Below, piece by piece: positions 1-8,678 of a stretch of 64,000 nt of DNA. Source of the DNA: a bacterium. GTDB taxonomy: Bacteria > Sysuimicrobiota > Sysuimicrobiia > Sysuimicrobiales > Segetimicrobiaceae. The notes beneath the pieces are model-generated. The model was not told where the DNA came from. It worked only from the letters and a program-made list of their open reading frames with translations, and ran no database searches. The stretch is from contig DATGHU010000006.1 in assembly GCA_035307765.1 (NCBI GenBank), forward strand, positions 137,552 to 201,551, read 5' to 3'. The position numbers and the translations under genes were made by a program. The first letter of the stretch is position 1. Every line of letters starts with the position of its first letter.

Positions 1-850
1 CCAACCCCGCCGGCCCGGGCGCGTGGCTCAGGCCGCCACTGTCCCTGAGCAGGTGTCGCACCTTTTCCACCGCCGAGGCCGCCGTGCGTGCCATGATCGC
101 TCGACCGCGCGGCAGTGCCCGTCCCGCCTCGGTCAGTAAGGACTCGGCCCCCAACTCACCCGTCACATCCGCGCCGCCGACCATTACCCGCAGCCAGTAG
201 GGGTGGTCCGCCAGCGATTCCTTCTGCTCCAGCTCCATCCAAAAGTACACCACGTGGAAATGATGTGCCAGCAGGTACACCGCGACGTCCCGCACCGGCA
301 CGTGCAGTCGCCGGGCCGCCGCCCAGCGGATCCCCGCTCGGAGAAGATCAGAATTGCCTGCCCCGCAGGTAGGGGTCAGGCCCAGCCCTGCCAGCACAGG
401 ATTGACCGCGTCGGGGAAGGCCACGTTGACGACAGCGGGGGCCAGTCCGGACATCTCCAGGGCCTGCATGAGTTTGAGGGCCAGGGTCAGGTGCATCGGC
501 AACCATGGCCCGAAACGCGCTTGTTCCTCAAGCCGTCGCCACAGCGGCTGCGGCAGCTGCGTAATCACCCACCACGATTGCAGCGTCGCCGTGTTGACGA
601 TCACATCGGGTTCGATTCGCGCCAGCACGGTCGCCAGGGCATCTGAATTACGCATATCCACCGCGATGGGGTCGATGGGGGTGCTGTCGTCGCCGTATGA
701 TGATACCGCCGCGGCATCGGCCGCCTCCGCGGTTAGCCTGGTCTCGTCCACGTCCAGGGCGTAAAGGCGCGTGACTTCACGCGCTTGAGCCAGGTTTCGG
801 AGGACGGTGCCGCCCAAGTCACCGATGCCCATCACAGCCACCTTGCCCAT
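1..850 (-). CDS. Saccharopine dehydrogenase-like NAD(P)-binding oxidoreductase, C-terminus cut by window edge
   Basis: An open frame reads leftward from ATG at 850 and is still open at base 1, giving at least 283 codons. The N-terminus MGKVAVMGIGDLGG is a Rossmann dinucleotide fold (GxGxxG at residues 8-13), followed by an acidic residue (LDVD) where NAD(P) ribose is usually bound. The pattern of a Rossmann domain followed by a stretch with VNTAT resembles saccharopine dehydrogenase-type reductases. The substrate is unknown. It is divergent from the transporter operon at 1079, with 228 bases between them. The stop codon lies outside the window, so its length cannot be compared with the family. 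Confidence 0.75.
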   Translation of the reverse strand, partial: MGKVAVMGIGDLGGTVLRNLAQAREVTRLYALDVDETRLTAEAADAAAVSSYGDDSTPIDPIAVDMRNSDALATVLARIEPDVIVNTATLQSWWVITQLPQPLWRRLEEQARFGPWLPMHLTLALKLMQALEMSGLAPAVVNVAFPDAVNPVLAGLGLTPTCGAGNSDLLRAGIRWAAARRLHVPVRDVAVYLLAHHFHVVYFWMELEQKESLADHPYWLRVMVGGADVTGELGAESLLTEAGRALPRGRAIMARTAASAVEKVRHLLRDSGGLSHAPGPAGL

Positions 851-946
851 TGCTAACCCCCGCACCCGCTTCATTGATCGGGACCGTGCGCTCATCGTCA
901 CCCCGCAAGCGAAGCCCCGGAGATCACGTTCGCCCGGCCGATTATT

Positions 947-968
947 CCTCCTTTGCCCTGGAAGGAGG
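947..968 (+). promoter_or_regulatory. Hairpin burying a Shine-Dalgarno-like AAGGAGG
   Basis: CCTCCTT (947-953) is the exact reverse complement of AAGGAGG (962-968), with an 8-base loop. The right arm is a strong ribosome-binding sequence lying 11 bases before an ATG at 980. That ATG is in frame with the solute-binding gene downstream, so it could add 33 residues before the signal peptide. The arrangement could gate translation, or it could be chance. Confidence 0.35.
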
Positions 969-1078
969 CGGTGGAAGAAATGCGGAAGGCCAACCAGGCG
1001 TCTTCGGTAAGTCCCGGGACGCGGGTGCGCCCCCGGGGGGCGCCAGATTCCGCCTTTCGCGAGCGGGAGGAGAAACCG

Positions 1079-2056
1079 ATGTTGCATCGCCGTGCAATGC
1101 TCCTCGCCCTTTCGGTTCTCCTGGCCGGCTGGCTGATCGGGTCCGGACACGCGTGGGCGGCGGGTGCCGCTCCGCCGACGGTGACGATCGCCTACCAGCC
1201 CGGGATTGGCTACGCCACCCTGCTGATCATCAAGGCGCAGCGCACCCTTGAGAAGCAGTTCACCGGGACGTCGTTTGAATGGAAGCTGCTGGCCAACGGC
1301 GCGGCGATCCGCGATGGCCTGATCGCGGGACAAATTCAGTTCGGCTCCGGGGGCGTCGGACCGTTTCTGATCGGGTGGGACCGGGGCGCCGGCCTCCGAC
1401 TGATTGCGGCGATGAACGAGATGAACCTCTGGCTCGTGACGATGGATCCGCACGTCAAGACCCTCAGGGATATCACCCCCGCGATGAAAATCGGCATGCC
1501 CGGTCCGGACTCGATTCAGGCGATCGTGCTCCGCAGGGGTGCCCAAATGGAGCTCGGCAATCCCCACGCCTTCGACAACGCAATCGTCGCAATCGAGCAT
1601 CCGGTGGGAGAGCAGGCGCTGCTGCACGGGCAGCTTGCGGCGCACCTCGCCTCGCCGCCGTTCGAGTTCGACGAGGTGGCGGCGGGCGGGCACATCATTC
1701 TGCAGAGCTACGATCTGTTTGGCCCCAGCACGTTCAACAGCGTGTTCACGACGGACGCCCTCTATCGCACCTACCCGATGCTGGGGGAGGCGATGTACCG
1801 CGACCTGTCTGCGGCGACCGCATTCGTCAACGCGCACCCGGATGAGGCCGCGGCGATCCTCTCGCAGGACGCCGGCGGAAAGCCGACGGCCGCGCAGTTC
1901 CTCGCATGGATCACGCACCAGGGCGTCGCCTACACTACGGCCCCTCACGGATTCTTGAAGTACGCTCAGTTCATGCACGAAATCGGGCTGCTGTCGAAGG
2001 TGCCGACCTCGATGTGCGAGATTGAGCTCGCGCCGCTCCACTGCCTCGGCAGCTAG
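1079..2056 (+). CDS. ABC transporter substrate-binding protein, NitT/TauT type
   Basis: This 325-residue periplasmic binding protein should deliver a small, probably anionic, solute to the permease and ATPase that follow. The ATG at 1079 was chosen because GGGAGGAG lies just upstream and residues 1-27 form a normal signal peptide ending in HAWA. An in-frame ATG at 980 with AAGGAGG upstream would add 33 polar residues. The mature part (VTIAYQPGIGYATLLI) matches the NMT1/SsuA-like fold, with the usual GxIQFGSGGVGP stretch near residue 85. Its neighbours are fumarase and SDH genes, so a carboxylate substrate is plausible, but this is inference. Confidence 0.85.
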   Translation: MLHRRAMLLALSVLLAGWLIGSGHAWAAGAAPPTVTIAYQPGIGYATLLIIKAQRTLEKQFTGTSFEWKLLANGAAIRDGLIAGQIQFGSGGVGPFLIGWDRGAGLRLIAAMNEMNLWLVTMDPHVKTLRDITPAMKIGMPGPDSIQAIVLRRGAQMELGNPHAFDNAIVAIEHPVGEQALLHGQLAAHLASPPFEFDEVAAGGHIILQSYDLFGPSTFNSVFTTDALYRTYPMLGEAMYRDLSAATAFVNAHPDEAAAILSQDAGGKPTAAQFLAWITHQGVAYTTAPHGFLKYAQFMHEIGLLSKVPTSMCEIELAPLHCLGS

Positions 2057-2079
2057 CCTCGGGGCGGTGGAGAGAGCGA

Positions 2080-2880
2080 ATGCCGGACAGGTCGTCGGTG
2101 CCGCTGGTGACGGCGCGCGACGTGACGCTCAAGTACGGAACGTTCTGCGCGGTCGATCGAGCGAGCTTTACGGTGCATCGCGGCGAGAAGTTCGTGATCA
2201 TCGGTCCCTCGGGGTGCGGCAAAACCACGCTCTTGAAGGCGATCGCGGGGTTCATCCGGCCGGCGGACGGCAGCATTCTGGTGAACGGCGTTCCGATCGC
2301 CGCCCCCGGTCCGGATCGGGCGGTGGTCTTCCAGGATTTCGAGCAGCTCTTTGCGTGGCACACGGTCCTCGGCAACGTCACCTATGCGCTCGCCGCGGCG
2401 AAGGGCGTGCGGGGGGCGGAGGGCCGCGAACGCACCCGGCAGATGCTCGAGTTGGTCGGCATCGCCCACGCCGCGGACCGGTACCCGCACCAGCTCTCCG
2501 GTGGGATGAAGCAGCGCGCCGCGATCGCCCGCGCGCTTGCCCTGGAGCCCCAGATCCTGTTGATGGACGAGCCGTTCGGCGCCCTCGATGAAATCACCCG
2601 AAGCCACCTCCAGGTGGAGCTCAACGAGATCTGGCGGCGGACCGGGGTGACGATCATTCTGGTGACCCACTCCATCTCCGAGGCGGTCTTCCTGGGGCAC
2701 CGCGTGCTGGTGATGTCCGAGCACAGCGGGCGGGTGCGCGAGATCGTGGATACCGGGGCCGCAGAAGAGTGGGGCAGCGAGGCGTTCCGGGAGATTTCGG
2801 ATCACCTTCGCACGCTGCTGATCGCGCCGGAGGGGGCCGCGCCCCGGGTGTCCGCGAGGGTGGGGCGGGAGACCCCGTGA
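2080..2880 (+). CDS. ABC transporter ATP-binding protein, NitT/TauT type
   Basis: This 266-residue cytoplasmic ATPase energises the importer with the genes on either side. Walker A GPSGCGKTT is at residues 42-50, the Q-loop VFQDF near 83-87, the signature LSGGMKQR at 139-146 and Walker B ILLMDEP at 159-165, followed by the D-loop GALD and the H-loop VTHSI. All catalytic elements are intact, and the length is normal for SsuB/TauB/NrtD homologues. It starts 23 bases after the binding-protein gene, and its stop overlaps the next start. Confidence 0.92.
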   Translation: MPDRSSVPLVTARDVTLKYGTFCAVDRASFTVHRGEKFVIIGPSGCGKTTLLKAIAGFIRPADGSILVNGVPIAAPGPDRAVVFQDFEQLFAWHTVLGNVTYALAAAKGVRGAEGRERTRQMLELVGIAHAADRYPHQLSGGMKQRAAIARALALEPQILLMDEPFGALDEITRSHLQVELNEIWRRTGVTIILVTHSISEAVFLGHRVLVMSEHSGRVREIVDTGAAEEWGSEAFREISDHLRTLLIAPEGAAPRVSARVGRETP

Positions 2881-3701
2881 GGGCGCAGTCCGAGTGGGCG
2901 GGGGCGCGCGGAGCCTTCGAGTGGAGGCGTGCGCCGGCGCTGGTCCGGTACGCGGTGATCATCGGCCTGCTCTTGGTCGGGTGGCAGCTGTACGTTTGGG
3001 GCGCCCACGTTTCCCCGCTGCTGGTCTCGTCGCCGGTTGACGTCGGCCGGGCGCTCCTGGCCGACGTCCTGAACCGCAAGATCCCCGATGCCACCGCGGC
3101 CACGCTCGGTAACCTGATCGTCGGCATCGCGATCGGGGGCCTCGCCGGGTTTGGGCTGGCCTCGGTCGCCGTGTTCTCGGCGGTCGGTTACGACGTACTG
3201 TCGGTGCTGATCGCCGTCATGAACCCCTTGCCCTCCATCGCCATCCTGCCGCTGGCGATGATCTGGTTCGGGATCACGCCGAAGTCCATCGTGCTCGTCG
3301 TCGCGCTCGCCACCGTCTGGCCGGTGGCGATCAACACGGACGCCGGATTCCGCTCGATCAGCCCGACCACGCAGATGGTGGCCCGCAATCTGGGCCTGTC
3401 CCACCTCCGCATGGTCGTGGGGGTGCTGCTGCCGGCGGCGCTGCCGTTCATCCTGGCCGGCCTGAAGGCGGCGTGGGCGTTCGGTTGGCGGACCGTCGTC
3501 GCCGCGGAGCTCGTCTTCGGCGTCGCCGGCTCAACCGGCGGCCTCGGCTGGTACATCAACAACGCCCGGTACTACCTACTCGTGCCGGACATCTTTGCTG
3601 GCCTGATCGTTATCTCGATCCTCGGGATCGCCGTGGATCTTGTCTTCGGGGTGATCGAACAGCGGACTGTGGTCCGCTGGGGCATGAAGACGGCAAAATG
3701 A
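2877..3701 (+). CDS. ABC transporter permease, NitT/TauT (BPD_transp_1) type
   Basis: This inner-membrane permease of 274 residues starts at GTG 2877, overlapping the TGA of the ATPase gene (GTGA), which signals translational coupling. It has about six hydrophobic segments, beginning near VRYAVIIGLLLVGWQLYVWG. The cytoplasmic EAA-type loop (MVARNLGLSHLRMVVGVLLP) that docks on the ATPase is present. It completes a three-gene importer directly upstream of the fumarase genes. The solute is not evident from the sequence. Confidence 0.9.
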   Translation: MRAQSEWAGARGAFEWRRAPALVRYAVIIGLLLVGWQLYVWGAHVSPLLVSSPVDVGRALLADVLNRKIPDATAATLGNLIVGIAIGGLAGFGLASVAVFSAVGYDVLSVLIAVMNPLPSIAILPLAMIWFGITPKSIVLVVALATVWPVAINTDAGFRSISPTTQMVARNLGLSHLRMVVGVLLPAALPFILAGLKAAWAFGWRTVVAAELVFGVAGSTGGLGWYINNARYYLLVPDIFAGLIVISILGIAVDLVFGVIEQRTVVRWGMKTAK

Positions 3702-3720
3702 AGCGCCCGGGGGGCGGAGC

Positions 3721-4614
3721 ATGACGGAAGAGACCATTCCCCAACTCGACTCGCTGTTCGAGGATCTGGGACGGCAGCTGTACCTGGATGCGCAGATCGA
3801 CATCCCGCCCGATATCCGGCAGGGCCTGCGGGACGCCCAGGCGCGCGAATCGAACCCGGTGGCGCGCGGGATCCTCGCCACCATGCTCAAGGCGATCGAC
3901 ATCTCGGACCGCAAGCAGACGTTGGTGTGTCAGGACACCGGCATTCCGATCTTCTGGATCACCATCGGGCGCGGGTTCCTCATCGACGGCGCCCGCATGA
4001 TCGACGCGCTGCGCCGCGGCGTGGAGCGGGCGACGACCGAGACGCCCCTGCGCTCCAGCATCGTCTCGCCGGTCCGGCGCGAGAACCGCCAAACCAGCAG
4101 CGGGGAGCTGGTGCCGGTCGTACACGTGGAGTTCTCCGGCGAAACCGACCACATCGAAATCATGATGATGCCGAAGGGGTCCGGCTCGGAGAGCATGTCC
4201 TTCTTGAAGATGCTGCTGCCGGCCGACGGGATCGCCGGGGTGAAGAAGTTTGTCCTCGAGACCTGCGTCGGCGCCGGGGGCCGACCCTGCCCGCCGACGA
4301 TCGTCGGGGTGGGGATCGGCGGATCCTCCGACCTGTGCGTCACACTGGCGAAGAAGGCGACGCTGCGGCCGGTTGGCCAGCGGCATCCGGACCCGCAAGT
4401 CGCGGCGCTGGAGCTCGAACTGCTCGAGGCCATCAACAGCACGGGGATCGGCCCGATGGGGCTGGGAGGGGACACCACGGCGCTCGACCTGCACATCGAG
4501 ACCGCGTGGACGCACATCACCCTCAACCCGGTGGCGGTGAACATGCAGTGCTGGCGGGGCGAACGCCGCCGGGCCCGGCTGTTCCGCGACGGCCGCGTGG
4601 AGATTGGGTACTGA
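3721..4614 (+). CDS. Class I fumarate hydratase, alpha subunit
   Basis: This 297-residue protein is the N-terminal domain of the iron-sulfur class I fumarase/tartrate dehydratase family, made as a separate subunit. It would interconvert fumarate and malate in the cytoplasm. LVCQDTGIPIFW carries the first cluster cysteine (Cys70), and further conserved cysteines are in ETCVGAGGRPCPP and SSDLCVTLAKK. The tail NPVAVNMQCWR is also typical. The beta-subunit gene starts two bases after this stop. Tartrate dehydratase is the main alternative, but SDH genes in the same operon favour fumarase. Confidence 0.9.
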   Translation: MTEETIPQLDSLFEDLGRQLYLDAQIDIPPDIRQGLRDAQARESNPVARGILATMLKAIDISDRKQTLVCQDTGIPIFWITIGRGFLIDGARMIDALRRGVERATTETPLRSSIVSPVRRENRQTSSGELVPVVHVEFSGETDHIEIMMMPKGSGSESMSFLKMLLPADGIAGVKKFVLETCVGAGGRPCPPTIVGVGIGGSSDLCVTLAKKATLRPVGQRHPDPQVAALELELLEAINSTGIGPMGLGGDTTALDLHIETAWTHITLNPVAVNMQCWRGERRRARLFRDGRVEIGY

Positions 4615-4615
4615 G

Positions 4616-5221
4616 ATGGAGCACCGGCTTCAGACTCCGACCAGCGAAGACGCGGTGCGGGCTCTCCGGGTCGGCGACACCGTGGTGCTCGACGGCATCG
4701 TCTGGGGGATCCGCGACGCGACCCTGATCCGCATCTTCGATCAGGGCCAGCCCCCGCCCGCGGACCTGCGGGGCGGCGTCCTATTGCACGTGGCGCCCAA
4801 CGTTCGGCCGTCCGCGGCCGCCCCGAGCGGTTACGAGCCCACGACGGTCGGAACCACGACCAGCATGCGCATGGACCGCTTCACCGAAGGCGTGCTGCGG
4901 GACTACGGCGTCCGGGCGATCATCGGCAAGGGCGGCCTCTCCGACCTGAGCAGCGCCGCGCTGACGCGGTACGGCGGAGCGTATCTCGCCATCGTCGGCG
5001 GCGCGGCGTCGGTGGAGACCGAGCAGGTCGAGGCGATCGAGCACGTCTATTGGGAAGACCTGATGCCCGAGTGCCTCTGGCAGTTCCGCGTCCGAGCCTT
5101 CGGGCCGCTGATCGTGGCGATGGATGCGACAGGCGCCAGCATGTATCGCGACGTGGCGCAGCGGGCGCAGCAGCGGCTCGCCGATGTGTTCGCGAAGCTG
5201 GGGCTCTCCGATGGCCCGTGA
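4616..5221 (+). CDS. Class I fumarate hydratase, beta subunit
   Basis: This 201-residue partner subunit corresponds to the C-terminal domain of class I fumarases. Recognisable parts are LRVGDTVVLDGIVWGIRDAT near the start, PTTVGTTTSMRMD, and VRAIIGKGGLSD, the substrate-binding region of the family. ATG at 4616 follows the alpha-subunit stop almost immediately. The 3' end overlaps the SDH flavoprotein start by 11 bases, so the fumarase and SDH genes are almost certainly cotranscribed. Confidence 0.9.
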   Translation: MEHRLQTPTSEDAVRALRVGDTVVLDGIVWGIRDATLIRIFDQGQPPPADLRGGVLLHVAPNVRPSAAAPSGYEPTTVGTTTSMRMDRFTEGVLRDYGVRAIIGKGGLSDLSSAALTRYGGAYLAIVGGAASVETEQVEAIEHVYWEDLMPECLWQFRVRAFGPLIVAMDATGASMYRDVAQRAQQRLADVFAKLGLSDGP

Positions 5222-6938
5222 CCGGAGCGAGTTCGCCTGCGACGTCTTGATCCTCGGCAGCGGCGGCGCGGGCCTAATGGCCGCGCTGCACGCGTACGAC
5301 ACCGACCCGCGCCTTGACATCGTCGTGGCCGCCAAGGGCCTGATCGGCAAGAGCGGGTGCACGCGGCTGGTGCAGGGAGGGTTCAACGCCGCGCTGGATC
5401 CTCGCGACTCCCCGGAACTGCACTTTCGCGACACGCTGGCGGGCGGGCAGTTTTTGAACAATCAGGACCTGGCCTGGACCCTCGTCTCCGAGGCGCCCGA
5501 CGTCATCCGCAAGCTGGAGACGAAAGTCGGGTGCTTCTTCGACCGTGGGGAGGACGGCCGGATCCATCAGAAGGCGTTTGCCGGCCAATCGTTCGACCGC
5601 ACCGTGCACCGGGGCGACCTCACCGGCATCGAGATCGTCAGCCGCCTCCACGATCAGCTGCTCGCCCGGAACATCCGGATCCTCGACGAGACGCGCGCGC
5701 TCGAGCTGATCCACGACCGTTCGGGGGCGCGCATCGCGGGCGCGCTCCTGCTGCGGCAGCGGGACGGCGACTTCGTTCTCGGGCGGGCCCGGGTCGTCGT
5801 CCTGGCGACCGGCGGCGGCCCGCGGATGTACACGTACTCCGCTCCCTCGCTGGAGAAGACGGGGGACGGCTACGCGATGGCGTACCGCGCCGGGTGCGAC
5901 CTGATCGACATGGAGATGATGCAGTTCCACCCCACCGGGCTCCTCGCCGGGGCCTCGCGGCTGTCCGGCATGGTGCTGGAAGAGGGCCTCCGCGGCGCCG
6001 GCGCCTACATGGTCAACGCCCAGGGCGAGCGCTTCATGGCGCGGTATGACCCCGTCCGAATGGAGCGCGCCACCCGGGATCTCGTGGCCCGGGCGAGCTA
6101 TCTTGAGATCATGGCCGGGCGCGGCACGGCGGCGGGCGGGGTGTGGCTCGACGCCTCGCATCTTGGCGCTGAGTACGTCGCCCGAACCTTTCCCGGGATG
6201 GTTCAGCGCTGCGCGGAGGTCGGGTACGATCTCACCACCGGACCGGTGGAGGTGACCCCCACGGCCCACTTTCATATGGGCGGCGTCTCGATCGACGTGG
6301 ACTGCCGCACCGCGGTGGCGGGGCTGCTCGTCGCGGGCGAGGACGCCGGGGGCGTGCACGGGGCGAACCGCTTGGGCGGGAACGGCGTGGCGGAATCGTG
6401 CGTCTTTGGGTCGCGGGCCGGCCGGACGGCGGCCCAGGTGTGCGCGGAGTCGACGCTCGTGGAACCGGACGAATCCGAGGTGGCGCGGGGGGAGATGGTC
6501 GCGCGCGCGCCCCTCGAACACGGGCACGGCGAGAATGCGTTCAAAATCCGGGACTGCCTCCTTGAGGTGATGTGGGAACACGCCGGACTCGTCCGGGACG
6601 AGCGGGGACTGACGGCCGCGCTGGCGGCGATCGGCGAACTCGAGGAGCGCGCCGCCCGAGCGTCGGTGCCGAATGCGCGGCGCTGGAACCTCGCCTGGCA
6701 GCAGGCGCTCGACGTGCGGAACCTGCTCACCGCCGCTCGCCTCACCGCCACCGCAGCCCTCTACCGCCGGGAGAGCCGAGGGTCTCACGCCCGCAGCGAC
6801 TTCCCCGAACGCGACGACGCGGAGTGGTTGGTCAACATCCACCAGGCCGTCGGGCGCCCGCCATGGACGGAGCCGGTGCGCCTGACCCGGCTGCGGCCTC
6901 GCGACCTCGACGCGCGCCAGGGCACTGTGCGGCTGTGA
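5211..6938 (+). CDS. sdhA: Succinate dehydrogenase/fumarate reductase flavoprotein subunit
   Basis: This 575-residue catalytic subunit oxidises succinate to fumarate with covalent FAD, on the cytoplasmic face of the membrane. ATG at 5211 places the FAD-binding GSGGAG at residues 16-21. The histidine-rich HRGDLTG region, the active-site PTAHFHMGGV and the C-terminal FAD contact GANRLGGNGVAESCVFG are all present. The protein is of ordinary length. It overlaps the fumarase beta gene by 11 bases, and its TGA overlaps the GTG start of the iron-sulfur subunit. Because fumarase lies upstream, the succinate-oxidising direction is more likely than fumarate reduction, but the sequence does not decide this. 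Confidence 0.92.
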   Translation: MARDRSEFACDVLILGSGGAGLMAALHAYDTDPRLDIVVAAKGLIGKSGCTRLVQGGFNAALDPRDSPELHFRDTLAGGQFLNNQDLAWTLVSEAPDVIRKLETKVGCFFDRGEDGRIHQKAFAGQSFDRTVHRGDLTGIEIVSRLHDQLLARNIRILDETRALELIHDRSGARIAGALLLRQRDGDFVLGRARVVVLATGGGPRMYTYSAPSLEKTGDGYAMAYRAGCDLIDMEMMQFHPTGLLAGASRLSGMVLEEGLRGAGAYMVNAQGERFMARYDPVRMERATRDLVARASYLEIMAGRGTAAGGVWLDASHLGAEYVARTFPGMVQRCAEVGYDLTTGPVEVTPTAHFHMGGVSIDVDCRTAVAGLLVAGEDAGGVHGANRLGGNGVAESCVFGSRAGRTAAQVCAESTLVEPDESEVARGEMVARAPLEHGHGENAFKIRDCLLEVMWEHAGLVRDERGLTAALAAIGELEERAARASVPNARRWNLAWQQALDVRNLLTAARLTATAALYRRESRGSHARSDFPERDDAEWLVNIHQAVGRPPWTEPVRLTRLRPRDLDARQGTVRL

Positions 6939-7639
6939 TCTTCCACGTCAAGCGCTTCGATCCCGAGGCTGACGCGCGGCCGTCCTGGCAGGCGCACACC
7001 GTGGACGTGCGGCCGAAGATGAGCGTCCTGGACGGACTGTTTTGGATCCTGGAGCGCATGGACGGGACCCTTGGGTTCCGGTACTCGTGCCGGGCGGGGA
7101 TGTGCGGGTCGTGCGCGATGGTGGTGAACGGCCGCGAGGCCCTCGCCTGCCGCCTCCGGCTGGAGCGCATCTCCGGTCCGGTCTACGTCGAGCCGCTGCG
7201 TTCGCTGCCGGTGATCAAGGATCTCGTGGTGGACATGGCTCCGTTCTTCACCAAGTATCGGTCCGTCGATCCATTCTACATCGGCGAGGACCCCTCGATG
7301 ACGGGGCGCATCGCGGAGCCGGTCGTGGTCCGGCCGGATTCCGGCGTGCGCGACGTCGTGGACCAGCAGGTTGGGTGCATCTCATGCGGCGCGTGCTATT
7401 CGGCCTGCCCGGTGGTCGCGCTCAACCCAGGCTACCTCGGCCCGGCCGCGCTGAACCGGGCGTACGTGCTCAAGGCCGATGTCCGCGAGCCCTCCAGCGA
7501 TGACCGGCTGGCCCTCGTCTCGGGGGACGACGGCGTGTTCGCCTGTCACGACGTCGGGAGCTGCATCACCGCGTGCCCGGTCGGGGTCAACCCGCTCCTC
7601 TCCATCCACCTGCTTCGAAAGGGCGCCCCCCATCGCTAG
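6935..7639 (+). CDS. sdhB: Succinate dehydrogenase iron-sulfur subunit
   Basis: This 234-residue electron-transfer subunit starts at GTG 6935, overlapping the flavoprotein stop. A 2Fe-2S ferredoxin domain has Cys52, Cys57, Cys60 (SCRAGMCGSC) and Cys72. The C-terminal half has CISCGACYSACP and SCITACPVG, which bind the 4Fe-4S and 3Fe-4S clusters. It passes electrons from FAD to the membrane anchor encoded next. Length and cysteine pattern are normal. Confidence 0.93.
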   Translation: MIFHVKRFDPEADARPSWQAHTVDVRPKMSVLDGLFWILERMDGTLGFRYSCRAGMCGSCAMVVNGREALACRLRLERISGPVYVEPLRSLPVIKDLVVDMAPFFTKYRSVDPFYIGEDPSMTGRIAEPVVVRPDSGVRDVVDQQVGCISCGACYSACPVVALNPGYLGPAALNRAYVLKADVREPSSDDRLALVSGDDGVFACHDVGSCITACPVGVNPLLSIHLLRKGAPHR

Positions 7640-8486
7640 CCGCCGCGGGCGCAGCTTTCAGGCGTTCACGTGGTTCTACCTGCGGGCCAGCGGCCTCCTG
7701 ATGATCGCTTTCGTCCTGGGGCATCTCTTTATCATGCACTATCAGCACGTCCCGTCCGCGACGGGTGCGGCGTTCGTCGGCCGGCGCTGGACCGTGGCCG
7801 GCTGGCGGGAATTCGACTGGATCCTGCTGATGCTGGCGCTCACGCACGGCATGGCGGGGGCGCACGGGGTGTTCCGGGAGCGCATCCGGCGCCCCCCCGC
7901 CCGAGCGGCGGTGGACGGGGCCTTCGCCGCGGGGATCCTCCTGTTTTCGGGGTTGGGCACGGCCGCCGTCGCCGTGGGGCCGCGCGCCCCACAGAGCGGC
8001 CCCGGACCGCTCTCGGGAGCCGTCTGGATCCCCACGGCCCTGATCGCCGGTCTCGTCGCGTTGGCCACGCTGACCTACCTCGCGCTGGCCGGCACGGCGG
8101 CGGCGCTTGCGGCACGTCTTCTCCGACGCACCCCGATCGGCCGATGGAACTACCCCGGGCAGTGGGCGTTTGGGTTGAGTCGGGTCGCCGGGCTCGGCGT
8201 TTTGGGATTCCTCCTCGTCCACGTTCTGGACGTTGCCCTCGTCCCGCTCGCGCCCGGCCTCTATGAGCGCACCGTCGCCGGTTACGCCCTGCCGTATCTG
8301 ATCCCCATGGAGGTCGCTCTGGTGACGGCGGTCATCTACCACGCGCTGAACGGGCTGCGGCTGATGGTGCTCGAGGCGCTCGACCGCCGCACGGTTGCCG
8401 CGCACGTCCCCTCGTTCGTCCTGGTGGTGGTCGTGACCGCGCTGCTCGTCGTGCCGAGCGCCGTGATCCTCCTCCGCGGGCATTGA
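7632..8486 (+). CDS. Fused SdhD-SdhC membrane anchor of succinate dehydrogenase
   Basis: About 284 residues combine two anchors normally encoded separately. Residues 10-90 (FYLRASGLLMIAFVLGHLFIMHY, then ALTHGMAGAHGV) match SdhD, and the last 120 (QWAFGLSRVAGLGVLGFLLVHVLDVALV, then IYHALNGLR) match SdhC. An extra hydrophobic linker joins them. Each half keeps histidines suitable for heme b. The start is uncertain: there is no ATG, GTG or TTG close to the first conserved residue. ATC at 7632 sits 8 bases after GAAAGGG, whereas in-frame ATG at 7479 or 7500 would run deep inside sdhB. The function assignment is firm; the start is not. Confidence 0.8.
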   Translation: MASRRGRSFQAFTWFYLRASGLLMIAFVLGHLFIMHYQHVPSATGAAFVGRRWTVAGWREFDWILLMLALTHGMAGAHGVFRERIRRPPARAAVDGAFAAGILLFSGLGTAAVAVGPRAPQSGPGPLSGAVWIPTALIAGLVALATLTYLALAGTAAALAARLLRRTPIGRWNYPGQWAFGLSRVAGLGVLGFLLVHVLDVALVPLAPGLYERTVAGYALPYLIPMEVALVTAVIYHALNGLRLMVLEALDRRTVAAHVPSFVLVVVVTALLVVPSAVILLRGH

Positions 8487-8678
8487 CCCAAAAGCGTCGC
8501 TCGGTGCTTTGCCGCCGGGTTCTGACCGGGGTGGCGGTGTCCGCGGATAACGGAAGCCTCACCCGTCATGAGGAAGGATCCACATGGCGGATGCGCTCAC
8601 CGATGAGAGTGTATGGAGGCAGCTGCGCCCTATTTCGGGCGGCGGGCGCGTTCCCGTCCGCCGCCCAACGGCACGGTC

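Noticed and set aside
115-764. Several forward reading frames over the left edge
   Set aside because: They lie opposite the reverse-strand oxidoreductase, whose Rossmann motif and codon pattern are convincing; the forward frames are Arg/Pro-rich shadows.
2053-2805. Long reverse frame over the ATPase gene
   Set aside because: It has no motifs and is an antisense image of the clear ABC ATPase.
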